A stretch of DNA of 46,128 nucleotides from Phycisphaerae bacterium. GTDB taxonomy: Bacteria; Planctomycetota; Phycisphaerae; UBA1845. Below are positions 32,519 through 41,502 of the stretch, one piece after another. The notes beneath the pieces were generated by a model. That model was not told the origin of the DNA. It did no database searches and saw only the letters and a program-made list of their open reading frames with translations. The position numbers and the translations under genes are program-made. The stretch is from positions 1-46,128 of the forward strand of contig JAJDDV010000137.1 in assembly GCA_029260135.1 (NCBI GenBank), written 5' to 3'. Each line of letters begins with the position of its first letter. Position 1 is the stretch's first letter.

Positions 32519-32539
32519 TATACTTCGGTAACGGTTACC
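32519..32539 (+). promoter_or_regulatory. Candidate -10 box overlapping an operator-like palindrome
   Basis: TATACT (32519-32524) is followed directly by GGTAAC-G-GTTACC (32527-32539), a perfect 13-base palindrome located where transcription would start. That arrangement fits repression by steric blocking. No strong -35 box is seen. Confidence 0.4.
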
Positions 32540-32633
32540 ATTAGGTCTGCGGCCGTCGTGCGCTGCGCGCGGGGTTTTTGTCGGACCAGACCTTGCGGGC
32601 TCGGCGCGCGGGACTCCGAGGTGAAGTAAACCT

Positions 32634-35057
32634 ATGAACGACCATCCTGCTGATCAACTCGGAAACGAAATGGACGCCTGGGGACGCCAGGTCGTCGTTC
32701 CGCCCGGTACGGAGTTGCTGGCTCCACCGGCGGAAGAGGGGTACGCGGGGCAACCGGGTATGGATGGCGGACCGCCCTCGATGCCCTCGCTGGCGATGTT
32801 CTCTCAGGCGAAGTGGTGGATACTGGCTGTCTTTCTTCTCGTGTCGTGCGTTTCCGTTCCAGCCCTTTGGGTTTTCATCAATCCTGTCTACGAAGCGCGC
32901 TCCGTGGTTCGCGTGTCCCCGGTCGTATCGCGCATCGCGTTCAACATTGAAGAGAACGGGATGATCCCGCTCTATTCATCGTACCTGAATACACAGGTTT
33001 CCATCATACGCAGCCCGGCTGTGCTCGAGCGCGTCCTGGACCGGGCGGATGTACGGAATACCGCTTGGTACGGCGAGAAGGCGTCCGTCACGTTCGGGTC
33101 GCCGCTGAGTACGCTCGAGCGCCTCCAACGCGCGCTGACGGTTCGCCCGCGCCCGCGCACGGAGCTTATCGATGTTCGGGTTGAAGCGCTGAACGCGGCC
33201 GATGTGAAGATCCTGGCGGATGCCGTCGTCGACGAATATGAGCGCTACAGCGATGAGACGTTCCGCGAGCAAGACAGCAAGCGTTCCGAGACGCTTCGGA
33301 ACGAAAAGACCGCGCTGCACAATCAGATTTTGAGCCTCGTCGATACGAAGCTCCGCATCGCTGCTCAGCTCGGAACGACTAGCGCGACCGATCTTCAGTC
33401 GCAGCTTCGCGAGGGTGTCAGCGCCCTGGAGACGCAGCACGCCGAGAAGACGCGCGACCTCGAGATGGTCCAGTGGGAGCTGGAGCAATTCTCGGCCGGT
33501 GAAGACGGTACGGAAGCGAAGGACGCTGAGACAGCAGCGGATGGCGATCCGGCGGCGGTCGCTGGCGCGACCGGCGACGCCGGTGAAGGCGATACGACCG
33601 AAACCGACGCGCCACCCACGGATCTGTTGGAGGCCAAGTCGAGGCGTTACGCCCGAGACGCTGAATGGCGGCAGCGTAGCCTGCAGCTCGAGTCTGCACG
33701 ACATCAACTTTCGGTCACGCGTCAGCAGTTTGGCGACGCTCACCCGAGAATCGCGCAGAGAATGGCGGATGTGGATTACGCAGAGCGGCTCTTGCGGACG
33801 CGAGAGGTCCAAGTGGATGAAATTCCTCTCAATGTGGCCGTTCGGGTTGCGCCGGTATCGGTCAACGCGGCCCAGGTTGTCGAACCGACCGTGGTCGACC
33901 GCGCGTCCATTGAGCTGCAGCGCGATCGGCTGACGCGGGAAGTCGAGCTACTGACCGAGGAAATCAGCAAGCAGCGTCGCAAGCTGGCGGAGGTGGGCGA
34001 CCTCGCACGCGATATTGCCACCTATGATGAGGAGATTCGCCAGAAGAGCGAGCTGCGAAACCGGTTGCGCGATCGTCTGACCCAGTTGGATCTCGAGAGT
34101 CGCGCGCCTGCACGAATCTCGATTGCCTCGCACGCGATCCGACCGTCACGTCCCGTTCGGGATCGGCGCGCGATGCTGTCGGCCCTGGCGATCGCCGCTG
34201 CACTGGGTCTGAGCGTTGGCGGTGCGTACCTACGGCTCGTTCTCGATCCGAGAATCCGAGAGGCCAGCGAGGTGCGGCGCGCGCTGCACGTACCCTTCCT
34301 TGGACAGTTGCCACCCCTTTCCAAGAGCGACGATCTGCTCGGCGAGTGCGGAAATGTGATCATGATGGAACGGATCCGCATGGTGCGCACGTCGCTTCTC
34401 GAGAGGCTGCGCGAGAATGAGAAGAACGTCGTTCTGGTGACGAGTTCTTCGAGCCAGACGGGTAAGACGAGCTTCTCGTTTCTCCTCGGTCGAAGTTTGG
34501 CTCTTCTCGGTAAGAAGACGCTGTTGGTGGAGGCCGACCTTCGGCGTCCATCGCTCTTTCGTCAGCTGAAAGTCGGGTCGAACGTCGGGCTTGCCTCGCT
34601 GCTCGTGGGGACCTCGGAAGACGGTGCAGCGATCGTTTCCACCGGGGTGCCGAATCTCGATCTCATCACGGCGGGGGAGCAGCCCGGGGCGTTTGATCCG
34701 GAACTCCTGGCCAACGGTGTTTTTGCCGCCTGTTTGAAACGATGGAAGAAGACGTACGACTTCGTCTTGCTGGATAGCCCGCCGGTTCTTCCGGTTGCCG
34801 ATGCCCGCATCCTGGCTCCGCACGCCGACGGGACGATCATGGTTCTGCGTTCTGCCCACTGTCGTCGTGGCGAAGTGGCACAGGCCTATGCCGACCTGAA
34901 CGCCGCGGGTGGCAATCTTCTGGGCACGGTGCTCGTTGGAGCGCCCGGTCATGGGCGGTCGGGTGAGTATTACGGCTACGACACCTACTACGACAATGAC
35001 CGGATCCTGGAGGCACACACGCCGCCGATGCACGAAGAGGAATCGGTGCACGCGTAA
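32634..35057 (+). CDS. Polysaccharide co-polymerase / tyrosine autokinase (Wzz-BY-kinase fusion)
   Basis: An 807-residue inner-membrane protein controlling polysaccharide chain length and export. Membrane helices at about 60-82 and 514-532 enclose a Wzz-like periplasmic region with long coiled coils (about 190-490). An acidic, Ala-rich insert lies at about 287-332. The C-terminal cytoplasmic kinase has Walker A SSSSQTGKTSFS (604-615), Walker A' KKTLLVEADLRRP (627-639) and Walker B YDFVLLDSPP (708-717). A tyrosine cluster follows (YYGYDTYYDND, 779-789), as in autophosphorylating BY-kinases. An unusual Pro/Gly-rich N-terminal extension precedes the first helix. It follows the control region with two palindromes and probably heads the operon to its right. 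Confidence 0.93.
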   Translation: MNDHPADQLGNEMDAWGRQVVVPPGTELLAPPAEEGYAGQPGMDGGPPSMPSLAMFSQAKWWILAVFLLVSCVSVPALWVFINPVYEARSVVRVSPVVSRIAFNIEENGMIPLYSSYLNTQVSIIRSPAVLERVLDRADVRNTAWYGEKASVTFGSPLSTLERLQRALTVRPRPRTELIDVRVEALNAADVKILADAVVDEYERYSDETFREQDSKRSETLRNEKTALHNQILSLVDTKLRIAAQLGTTSATDLQSQLREGVSALETQHAEKTRDLEMVQWELEQFSAGEDGTEAKDAETAADGDPAAVAGATGDAGEGDTTETDAPPTDLLEAKSRRYARDAEWRQRSLQLESARHQLSVTRQQFGDAHPRIAQRMADVDYAERLLRTREVQVDEIPLNVAVRVAPVSVNAAQVVEPTVVDRASIELQRDRLTREVELLTEEISKQRRKLAEVGDLARDIATYDEEIRQKSELRNRLRDRLTQLDLESRAPARISIASHAIRPSRPVRDRRAMLSALAIAAALGLSVGGAYLRLVLDPRIREASEVRRALHVPFLGQLPPLSKSDDLLGECGNVIMMERIRMVRTSLLERLRENEKNVVLVTSSSSQTGKTSFSFLLGRSLALLGKKTLLVEADLRRPSLFRQLKVGSNVGLASLLVGTSEDGAAIVSTGVPNLDLITAGEQPGAFDPELLANGVFAACLKRWKKTYDFVLLDSPPVLPVADARILAPHADGTIMVLRSAHCRRGEVAQAYADLNAAGGNLLGTVLVGAPGHGRSGEYYGYDTYYDNDRILEAHTPPMHEEESVHA

Positions 35058-35160
35058 GTAACGATGCGAGATGGCGTGTCGAGACTTTGATGCCGGATCC
35101 ATCCGTTCGCCGCCTTGTTCCGCCGGCGCGCCTTGCTTCACGCCCACCTTTGAGAACGCT

Positions 35161-36351
35161 ATGACACCATTGGCGACTTCCTTGGACAACCCTGTGGCCT
35201 GGGCGTTTCCGGCGCCGGTCGGCGAGCTGCTGTCGATCTCCGTTCGGGCGCTCACGCAGATGTACCGCCCCGAGAAAGGGATGTTTTCTTTTTGCGTGCG
35301 TCGCGGCGCGACAGGGGCTTCGGTCGAAGGCGTCAGCCGACGCTACACCGCGATCTCGCTGATCGGTTTGGCGGCTGCGATGCGCGAGAACGGCGGCTCG
35401 CTCATTCGACCCGGCGATCGCGAGGAGGTGGAGGAGAATACGCCTCTCGACATTCTGTCGGGAGAGAGCCTGTCGGATCTGACCGGCCGACTTCTGGGCG
35501 ACGTTGACACGGTCGAGACCATGGGTGACGTCGCGCTAACGCTTTGGGCGGCCCATGCGGTCGGGCACGCGGAGACCGGAAGGGCCCGAGATCGATTGCT
35601 CGCCATGGAGCCGTGGGATCGACCATGTCCTACGGTGGAACTGGCGTGGGCGTTGACCGCGTTGTCGCACGCTGTCGATCAAAACGACGCCGATCCCGGT
35701 CCCTCGGAGCGGGTGGCGAGGCGACTGTTGAAGACGTTCGTGTCTGCATCCGATCTGTTTCCGCACTGGCCAGTTGGCGCCAAGCCGGCCATGTTCCGCG
35801 GACATGTCTGTTGCTTCGCCGATCTCGTTTATCCGACACAGGCGCTGGCGCTGTACCACCGGCGCTCGGGTGATCCCGACGCGGCGAGTGTCGCGCGGCG
35901 CTGCGCCGCCAAGATGTGCGCATTGCAGGGACCTTCCGGGCAGTGGTGGTGGCACTTCGACGCGCGGACGGGGCGTGTGGTTGAGCCCTACCCGGTCTAC
36001 GCGGTGCATCAGGATTCGATGGCGCCGATGGCGCTGCTCGATCTTCAGGAGGCCTGTGGCGACGACCACCAGGTTTCGATCGAGCGAGGGCTTCAATGGC
36101 TTGAGCGACCGATCGAGCGAGATGGATCGCTCATCGATGCTCAGGCGGGTATTGTCTGGCGCAAGGTCGCGCGCCGAGAACCGGGCAAGCTGTCGCGATC
36201 GGCGCAGGCGCTGTTCAGTTGCGTGCATCCCGCGTTGCGCGCATGGGGACTCGACCTTGTCTTTCGGCCCGGAGCGGTCGATTGGGAGTCGCGACCGTAT
36301 CACTTCGGCTGGATTCTCTACGCCTGGTGCAACCGCCGATTGACGGCATGA
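35161..36351 (+). CDS. Putative alpha/alpha-toroid protein of the exopolysaccharide cluster, unknown function
   Basis: A 396-residue protein with repeated helical segments suggesting an (alpha/alpha) toroid, as in terpenoid cyclases or glycosidases: RRYTAISLIGLAAAM, DVALTLWAAHAVGHAETGRA, PTVELAWALTALSHAV, and PTQALALYHRRSGDPDAASV. GQWWWHFDARTGRVVEPYPV followed by YAVHQDSMAPMALLDLQEAC is the most conserved-looking part. No catalytic motif can be assigned. The ATG at 35161 is chosen over one at 35071 because the earlier 30 residues look non-coding. The stop overlaps the next gene by 4 bases (ATGA), so they are translationally coupled. It is presumably a modifying or processing enzyme for the polysaccharide. 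Confidence 0.7.
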   Translation: MTPLATSLDNPVAWAFPAPVGELLSISVRALTQMYRPEKGMFSFCVRRGATGASVEGVSRRYTAISLIGLAAAMRENGGSLIRPGDREEVEENTPLDILSGESLSDLTGRLLGDVDTVETMGDVALTLWAAHAVGHAETGRARDRLLAMEPWDRPCPTVELAWALTALSHAVDQNDADPGPSERVARRLLKTFVSASDLFPHWPVGAKPAMFRGHVCCFADLVYPTQALALYHRRSGDPDAASVARRCAAKMCALQGPSGQWWWHFDARTGRVVEPYPVYAVHQDSMAPMALLDLQEACGDDHQVSIERGLQWLERPIERDGSLIDAQAGIVWRKVARREPGKLSRSAQALFSCVHPALRAWGLDLVFRPGAVDWESRPYHFGWILYAWCNRRLTA

Positions 36352-37157
36352 ATTCGATGATCGAGACCATGGCTCCGCCGCAATCCGACCTGGGACCTGT
36401 CCGGTATATGCTGGGTGCGCCGCTTCGTGCATTGACCTTGCGTGATGTACTCGCGCGGGTCGAGGAGACCATCCAGCAGCGAGGAAGGCTGCTCATCGGT
36501 GTCGTCAATGCGGCCAAGATGGTCAACATGCGGCGCAGCGAGATTCTCCGCAGTGCCGTACTGTCCTCCGACATCATTCTCGCGGACGGTCAATCCGTCG
36601 TTTGGGCCTCCCGCGTTCTGCGCAAGCGCCTTCCGGAGCGCATCGCCGGGATCGACTTGATGCGCGACATGATGCAACTCTGCGATCGCCCCGGATACCG
36701 CGTCTACTTCCTGGGAGCCAAGCAGGACGTCCTCGAAGAAGCGGTGACCCGAATTCAAGCAGACCATCCCGGTGTTGTCGTGGCCGGGATGAGAAACGGA
36801 TACTTCGACGAGCCGTCCGAACCGGACGTCGTGGCCGACATTCGCGCGTCCGAGGCGGACATTCTCCTCGTCGCCATGACCTCCCCGAAGAAGGAGGTCT
36901 TCTTGGCCAAATGGTCGCAGGAGCTCAACGTACCGGTCTGCCACGGGGTCGGCGGCGCTTTTGACGTCGTGGCCGGCAAGGTCCAGCGGGCGCCGATGGG
37001 CTGGCAGAAGCTCGGACTCGAGTGGTTGTATCGCGTGCTTCAAGAACCGCGGCGCATGTGGCGTCGCTACCTGGTGACCAACACGCTCTTTTGTGTCATG
37101 GTTCTGTCAGAGTTGGTTCGCGGTAGCGAACCGCCGCGCACAAAGGACGCTCGCTAG
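36348..37157 (+). CDS. WecG/TagA/CpsF family glycosyltransferase
   Basis: A 269-residue member of the GT26 family, which adds N-acetylmannosaminuronic acid, N-acetylmannosamine or a related sugar to a lipid-linked intermediate. Signatures: GVVNAAKMVNMRRSE, ILADGQSVVWASRVL (the conserved Asp), LPERIAGIDLMRDMM, YFLGAKQDVLEEAV, DILLVAMTSPKKEVFL, and HGVGGAFDVVAGKVQRAP. These cover the whole family domain. The ATG at 36348 overlaps the upstream stop by 4 bases. The C-terminus (EWLYRVLQEPRRMWRRYLVT) is amphipathic and likely membrane-associated. Confidence 0.95.
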   Translation: MNSMIETMAPPQSDLGPVRYMLGAPLRALTLRDVLARVEETIQQRGRLLIGVVNAAKMVNMRRSEILRSAVLSSDIILADGQSVVWASRVLRKRLPERIAGIDLMRDMMQLCDRPGYRVYFLGAKQDVLEEAVTRIQADHPGVVVAGMRNGYFDEPSEPDVVADIRASEADILLVAMTSPKKEVFLAKWSQELNVPVCHGVGGAFDVVAGKVQRAPMGWQKLGLEWLYRVLQEPRRMWRRYLVTNTLFCVMVLSELVRGSEPPRTKDAR

Positions 37158-37207
37158 CGGTGGCGCATCGGAATTCGCCGTAGGGTCATCTCGGTTAGTG
37201 CGAACTG

Positions 37208-38434
37208 ATGGTTTTCGTGGAATCTGCAGAGCCCTCCTCGCGACAAGAACGGATCGAGTCTATTCAGACGGGAGGCGCTGCGCCGGCGCTTCGAATCCTC
37301 CTGTTGATCAGCAATCTGGAATATGGCGGGGCACAGCGTCAGGTCGTGCTGCTGACGAATCACCTCAACGGGATCGGCGTCGAAACGCACGTTGCCTGTC
37401 TGTCGGGTTACGTTCCGCTCTCGCGTGAGCTACGTGATGCCGATCGGTTTCTGCACATCGTTCAGAAGCGGTCGAAGTTCGATGTGACGGTGGTGTCGCG
37501 ACTGGCACGATTGCTTCGCGAACTCGACGTCAACATCGTTCACACGTTTCTGCTCGACTCGGAAATCGCCGGACGATTGGCCTGCCGCCGGATTCCTCAC
37601 GTGGCGGTGATCGGATCCGAGCGAAACACCGACTACAAGCGGAAGTGGCGCCAAACGCTGGCGCTTCGTTGGACCCAGCACCGGTTGGACGCCGTCATCG
37701 CGAACTCGAACGCGGGCATGCGTTTCCAGAAGAAAACGCTCGGTATCGATGACGAGCGGCTCCATGTCGTTCACAACGGGGTCGACACTGCGCGGTTTTC
37801 GCCCGGTTCGAATGCCGCGTTGCGCAGAGAACTCGGGATCCCGGACCGCGCGGGTGTGGTGGGGATGTTCGCCAGTTTCAAGAAGCAGAAGAACCACCTG
37901 ATGTTCTTCCGCGCCGCGGTGCGCATTCGGCGCGATCATCCCGAGACTCACTTCTTGTGCGTTGGGCGCGAGTTGCACGGAGGCCTGCAATCCTCCGATC
38001 GATACATGGATGAAATGAAAGAGGCTATCGTTTCGATGGGGCTCGGTGACGCGATGCACTTACTTGGCAACCGAGACGACATGTGCGATGTGTACCAGGC
38101 GTGCGACGTCACCGCACTGACATCGGTACGCGAGGGGACCCCGAACGTGCTGCTGGAGTCGATGGCGTGCGGCGTTCCGGTCGTGGCGACGGACATTTCC
38201 GACAACCATCTGGTCGTTCCGGAGGGGCGTTCGGGCCACGTCGTTCCGCTCGAGGATGACGAGGGGATGGCGCGGCGCGTGGCGCACCTTCTGGGAGAGG
38301 CGTCCGCGAGGCAAGCGATGGGCGACGAGGCCAGACGGTGGGTCGAGGCGGAGTTCTCGGTCGATGCGCTGGCGAGAAAAACCGTCAAAGTCTATCGAGA
38401 AGTGCTCGCTCGACGATGCAGGGGGCAAGCGTGA
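37208..38434 (+). CDS. Family 4 glycosyltransferase
   Basis: A 408-residue GT-B fold enzyme. The N-terminal domain opens LRILLLISNLEYGGAQRQVV (glycine-rich acceptor loop), followed by VHTFLLDSEIAGRLACRRIP. The C-terminal donor domain has VVHNGVDTARFSPG, VVGMFASFKKQKN, and the E-x7-E nucleotide-sugar motif EGTPNVLLESMACGVPVVAT (about 308-327). Retaining transfer of a hexose is expected, but the donor is not predictable. It is 50 bases after the WecG gene. Its stop overlaps the next gene's GTG (GTGA). Confidence 0.93.
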   Translation: MVFVESAEPSSRQERIESIQTGGAAPALRILLLISNLEYGGAQRQVVLLTNHLNGIGVETHVACLSGYVPLSRELRDADRFLHIVQKRSKFDVTVVSRLARLLRELDVNIVHTFLLDSEIAGRLACRRIPHVAVIGSERNTDYKRKWRQTLALRWTQHRLDAVIANSNAGMRFQKKTLGIDDERLHVVHNGVDTARFSPGSNAALRRELGIPDRAGVVGMFASFKKQKNHLMFFRAAVRIRRDHPETHFLCVGRELHGGLQSSDRYMDEMKEAIVSMGLGDAMHLLGNRDDMCDVYQACDVTALTSVREGTPNVLLESMACGVPVVATDISDNHLVVPEGRSGHVVPLEDDEGMARRVAHLLGEASARQAMGDEARRWVEAEFSVDALARKTVKVYREVLARRCRGQA

Positions 38435-39720
38435 CGGTGGATCTTCAGCCACAGGACGTCTCGCGTGCGTCGTCCGCCGCGCCGTTCGGTGCGTCAGCCG
38501 TGTCGCTTCGACGCTTTCCTTATCCCTACCGGGCCATGTTGGCGATCTGCAGCGATCTCGACGAAACGCGTGACGCCCTCTCGTACGAAGGGATCATGCG
38601 TTTCCTCAACACGAATGAGCTGACGGCCATGGGCAAGGGCGTCGGGTTGGAAGTCGGCAATACGATCTACTTCGACATGTCGCCGGGGCAGTTCGCCTAT
38701 TGGAGCACCGACGATGCCGGCCGAGCGATGGTCCGGCGCTTGATTCACTCGGGTCACGTCGATTGTCTGCACTCGTTCGGAGACCTGGCCGCCACGCGTG
38801 ACCATGCCGCCCGGGCGCTGGACGAGCTGGCGTCACACGACTGTCGGATCGAGGTGTGGGTCGATCACTCGAAAGCGGTGTCCAACTTCGGTCCGGACAT
38901 CATGGTCGGGTCGGGCGATGTTCCCGGGGCCGACGCCTACCATGCCGATCTGAGCTGTGCCTACGGTGTTCAGTTCGTTTGGCGAGGACGCACGACGAGC
39001 GTCATCGGTCAGAATGTCCCGCGCCGTCTGCGAGGCCTTTTTGATCCGCGCCATCCGTTGGCGTCGGGCCGGACCCTGGCCAAGCAGGTGATGAAGGTTC
39101 GGATGGGCAAGCGCGGCAACGAGAAGTATGCGATGCACGTACCCAACCGCGTGCTGAGGCGCGATCGATTGCGAGACGGCACGGAAGTCTACGAATTCCT
39201 TCGATTCAATCCACATGGGAGGGGCGTGGGTGAGGGCGCAACGGCCGACGGTGCGTCGGAGGTCCTCACGAAGAAGGTCCTCGATACATTGATCGAGCGT
39301 CAGGGCGTGGGTGTTCTTTACACGCACCTTGGAAAGACCAGCGATCCCGAGGGGCTCTTCCCTACGTCTACCGTCGACGCGTTTCGCTTACTGAGCGAAT
39401 ACTATCAGGGCGGGAAGATCCTGGTCACGACCACCCGCCGTTTGTTGGGCTACGTCCGCACGTACGAAGAGCTGAATATCCGTTCCAGTCCGGATGGATC
39501 GAGTGTGTCGCTTGACGAAGAGCCGGCGATGCCGTCGGCGCACGCGCCCCGGGCTCGAAGCGACTACGACGGCCTGACAGTCTATGTGTCCGATCCCTCT
39601 TCCGCTTCGCTGACGCTGGGTGGCCGTCCGGTCGGCGAGGTCCGGGAGAATCTTCCGGATCAGACGGGGCGAGCGAGCGTCTCGCTACCTTGGCCTCGGT
39701 TGGAGTATCCTACGCCGTGA
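38431..39720 (+). CDS. Putative polysaccharide-deacetylase-like protein of the cluster
   Basis: A 429-residue protein. The N-terminal part reads RAMLAICSDLDETRDALSYE, ...GQFAYWSTDDAGRAMVRRLI, HVDCLHSFGDL, and EVWVDHSKAVSN. An Asp-pair early, a His near HSFGD and a WVDHS segment arranged around a beta/alpha repeat recall a NodB-like or glycoside-hydrolase/deacetylase TIM-like fold, but no exact motif is found. The C-terminal 120 residues look beta-rich. GTG at 38431 overlaps the upstream stop and has AGGGGG 5 bases before it; an ATG at 38416 is an alternative. The stop overlaps the next gene's GTG. The role is a guess; the protein belongs to the operon. Confidence 0.6.
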   Translation: MTVDLQPQDVSRASSAAPFGASAVSLRRFPYPYRAMLAICSDLDETRDALSYEGIMRFLNTNELTAMGKGVGLEVGNTIYFDMSPGQFAYWSTDDAGRAMVRRLIHSGHVDCLHSFGDLAATRDHAARALDELASHDCRIEVWVDHSKAVSNFGPDIMVGSGDVPGADAYHADLSCAYGVQFVWRGRTTSVIGQNVPRRLRGLFDPRHPLASGRTLAKQVMKVRMGKRGNEKYAMHVPNRVLRRDRLRDGTEVYEFLRFNPHGRGVGEGATADGASEVLTKKVLDTLIERQGVGVLYTHLGKTSDPEGLFPTSTVDAFRLLSEYYQGGKILVTTTRRLLGYVRTYEELNIRSSPDGSSVSLDEEPAMPSAHAPRARSDYDGLTVYVSDPSSASLTLGGRPVGEVRENLPDQTGRASVSLPWPRLEYPTP

Positions 39721-41018
39721 AGTGGCTGAGTTCATGCTGTGCTCGCGTCGCCGTTTACGCGATTCTATTGGGCGTGGCGTCCACGGTGTACGTGGCCGGC
39801 GCCGTGCGATCCCTCACCTTGGGAGGCCGACGAAGCCGACGAAACAGCGACCGCCGTCTCATCCTCTTGGGGACGTTCTACAATCTGGGGTGGTTCCGCT
39901 CGCACATCTTGCCGCTCGCGCATTGCGACGCGCTGGATGAAATCATCGTGATCTGCGACGAGCCTCTTCTTGCCGCGCCGAAGGTCACGTACTGGCATCC
40001 GCCGCGTTGGCTGCGTTGGATGGGAAGGACGCCGGCGAGGTTCCTCTGGGCGTTGCGCGTCGCACGACTGCGGCGACCCGGCTATTGGATGGGCTATCAC
40101 ATCATGCCCAACTCGCTGTTTGCTCTGGTCGGCGCGCGACTTTTCGGCGCGCGGGCGATCTACCAGATGACAGGTGGACCGATTCAGCTTATCGGAGGTG
40201 GCGTCGGGAGTGAAAACGTCCTACTTCGGAGATTGAGAAAATCCTCACGGTGGATGGAAGCGTTGCTTTTTCATGTGGTTCGCCGGTTTGACGGCGTCAT
40301 CGTCCGTGGCGGGCGTGCGAAGGCCTTCGTTGCTCAACACCGTCTCAGCACGCGCTGCGAAATCATCACCGGCAGTGTAGACGTCGATCGCTTTTGTCCG
40401 GATTCATCCGAGCCGATGTATGATGTGGTCTACGTGTCGCGCCTGGTTTCCTGCAAAGGGCTCGAAGACTTCCTGCGGATCGTGGAATCTGTCGCGAAAG
40501 ACAGGCCGTCCATCCGGGTGGCCGTCGTCGGCGGTGGACCGCTCCGCGAAACGCTGTCGAAGCAAGTCCAGACGTTGGGTGTCGACGGCTGCGTCGAGTT
40601 TCTCGGACAGGTCGATCGGGTGGAGGAGATCTTGAAGCGGAGTCGTGTCTTCGTTCTGGTTTCGCCGTCCGAAGGCCTGTCGATCGCGATGCTGGAGGCC
40701 ATGGCGGCGGGGCTACCGGCGGTCGTGAACGACGTCGGTGACCTGGGCGATATGGTCGAGGTGGATCGCACGGGGCTGCTCCTGGAGGGCCCCGAACCGG
40801 TCGCGGCGGCGCGCGCGATCCTGCGCGTCTTGGAAGATGACGCCCTTCGGGCGAAGATGTCTGATGCGGCGCGTCGGGCGGTCATGGATCGTTGCAGCGT
40901 CGAGGCTGTCGCGCGACGCTGGACGGAGATTCTTGGTGGTCATGACAGAGACGGAGCCCCTGAGCACTCCCGTGCAGCCTCCCGCACAACCGCCCCCGCA
41001 CTTAGTCGGACGTCCTAG
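39717..41018 (+). CDS. Family 4 glycosyltransferase with N-terminal membrane segment
   Basis: A 433-residue GT4 enzyme. A hydrophobic N-terminus (RVAVYAILLGVASTVYVAGA) likely inserts in the membrane. The GT-B donor domain has YDVVYVSRLVSCKGLEDFLR, AVVGGGPLRETL, VEFLGQVDRVEEILKRS, and the E-x7-E motif PSEGLSIAMLEAMAAGLPAV. The acceptor domain is short (LILLGTFYNLGWFRSHILPL). The GTG at 39717 overlaps the upstream stop by 4 bases. The 3' end overlaps the next gene by 77 bases. Confidence 0.9.
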   Translation: MKWLSSCCARVAVYAILLGVASTVYVAGAVRSLTLGGRRSRRNSDRRLILLGTFYNLGWFRSHILPLAHCDALDEIIVICDEPLLAAPKVTYWHPPRWLRWMGRTPARFLWALRVARLRRPGYWMGYHIMPNSLFALVGARLFGARAIYQMTGGPIQLIGGGVGSENVLLRRLRKSSRWMEALLFHVVRRFDGVIVRGGRAKAFVAQHRLSTRCEIITGSVDVDRFCPDSSEPMYDVVYVSRLVSCKGLEDFLRIVESVAKDRPSIRVAVVGGGPLRETLSKQVQTLGVDGCVEFLGQVDRVEEILKRSRVFVLVSPSEGLSIAMLEAMAAGLPAVVNDVGDLGDMVEVDRTGLLLEGPEPVAAARAILRVLEDDALRAKMSDAARRAVMDRCSVEAVARRWTEILGGHDRDGAPEHSRAASRTTAPALSRTS

Positions 41019-41499
41019 CGACGGCGCAAGCGCGGGAATCGAGCTCGGCGTTACCGCGAGGCTCTGCCTGCGATGGCATCGAAGGGCAAAGTGGTTGTGC
41101 GAGCACCACCTGGGATTTGCAGGACGATTGGTTCAACTTGCCAATCGAATCGTGACCGGTTCGGACATCGACCTGAACGCGAGCCTTTCGCCGGACATGC
41201 TGATTCCGCACACGATCGGTGTGGTGATCGGTGCGACGGCGATCGTGGAGCGCGGCGTCGTGCTCATGCCGCATGTCGTGCTCGGTGCGAAATCGCACGC
41301 GGCCAAAGGTCGGCGACATCCGCACATTTGTGAAGACGCCGTGGTCGGTGCGGGGGCCGTGTTGTTGGGGCCTATTACCATCGGCGCGGGCGCGCGCGTG
41401 GGGGCAAACGCGGTGGTCGTCAAGGATGTCGCGCCGGGCGCGACGGTGATTGGAATTCCGGCCCGGCCTACTGGGGCGACGAAGCCTCAGGCAGACTAG
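40942..41499 (+). CDS. Serine O-acetyltransferase-like hexapeptide acyltransferase
   Basis: A 185-residue protein with a left-handed beta-helix C-terminus: IPHTIGVVIGATAIVERGVV, LMPHVVLGAKSHAAKGRRHP, ICEDAVVGAGAVLLGPITIG, and ARVGANAVVVKDVAPGATVI. The catalytic-type His (PHTIG) and the G-A-G-A-V-L-L-G turn match CysE-like serine acetyltransferases, which are often recruited for sugar O-acetylation in capsule loci. The N-terminal helical part is short and lacks the full CysE dimer domain. The ATG at 40942 lies inside the preceding gene; the overlap is 77 bases. The next gene starts 3 bases after the stop. Confidence 0.85.
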   Translation: MTETEPLSTPVQPPAQPPPHLVGRPSDGASAGIELGVTARLCLRWHRRAKWLCEHHLGFAGRLVQLANRIVTGSDIDLNASLSPDMLIPHTIGVVIGATAIVERGVVLMPHVVLGAKSHAAKGRRHPHICEDAVVGAGAVLLGPITIGAGARVGANAVVVKDVAPGATVIGIPARPTGATKPQAD

Positions 41500-41502
41500 T
41501 CC

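Larger units (their letters stand above)
32289..32633. other. 345-bp intergenic control region upstream of the Wzz/BY-kinase
   Basis: No gene is seen. It contains two perfect palindromes (32395-32412 and 32527-32539) and a candidate -10 box, described separately. Confidence 0.5.
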
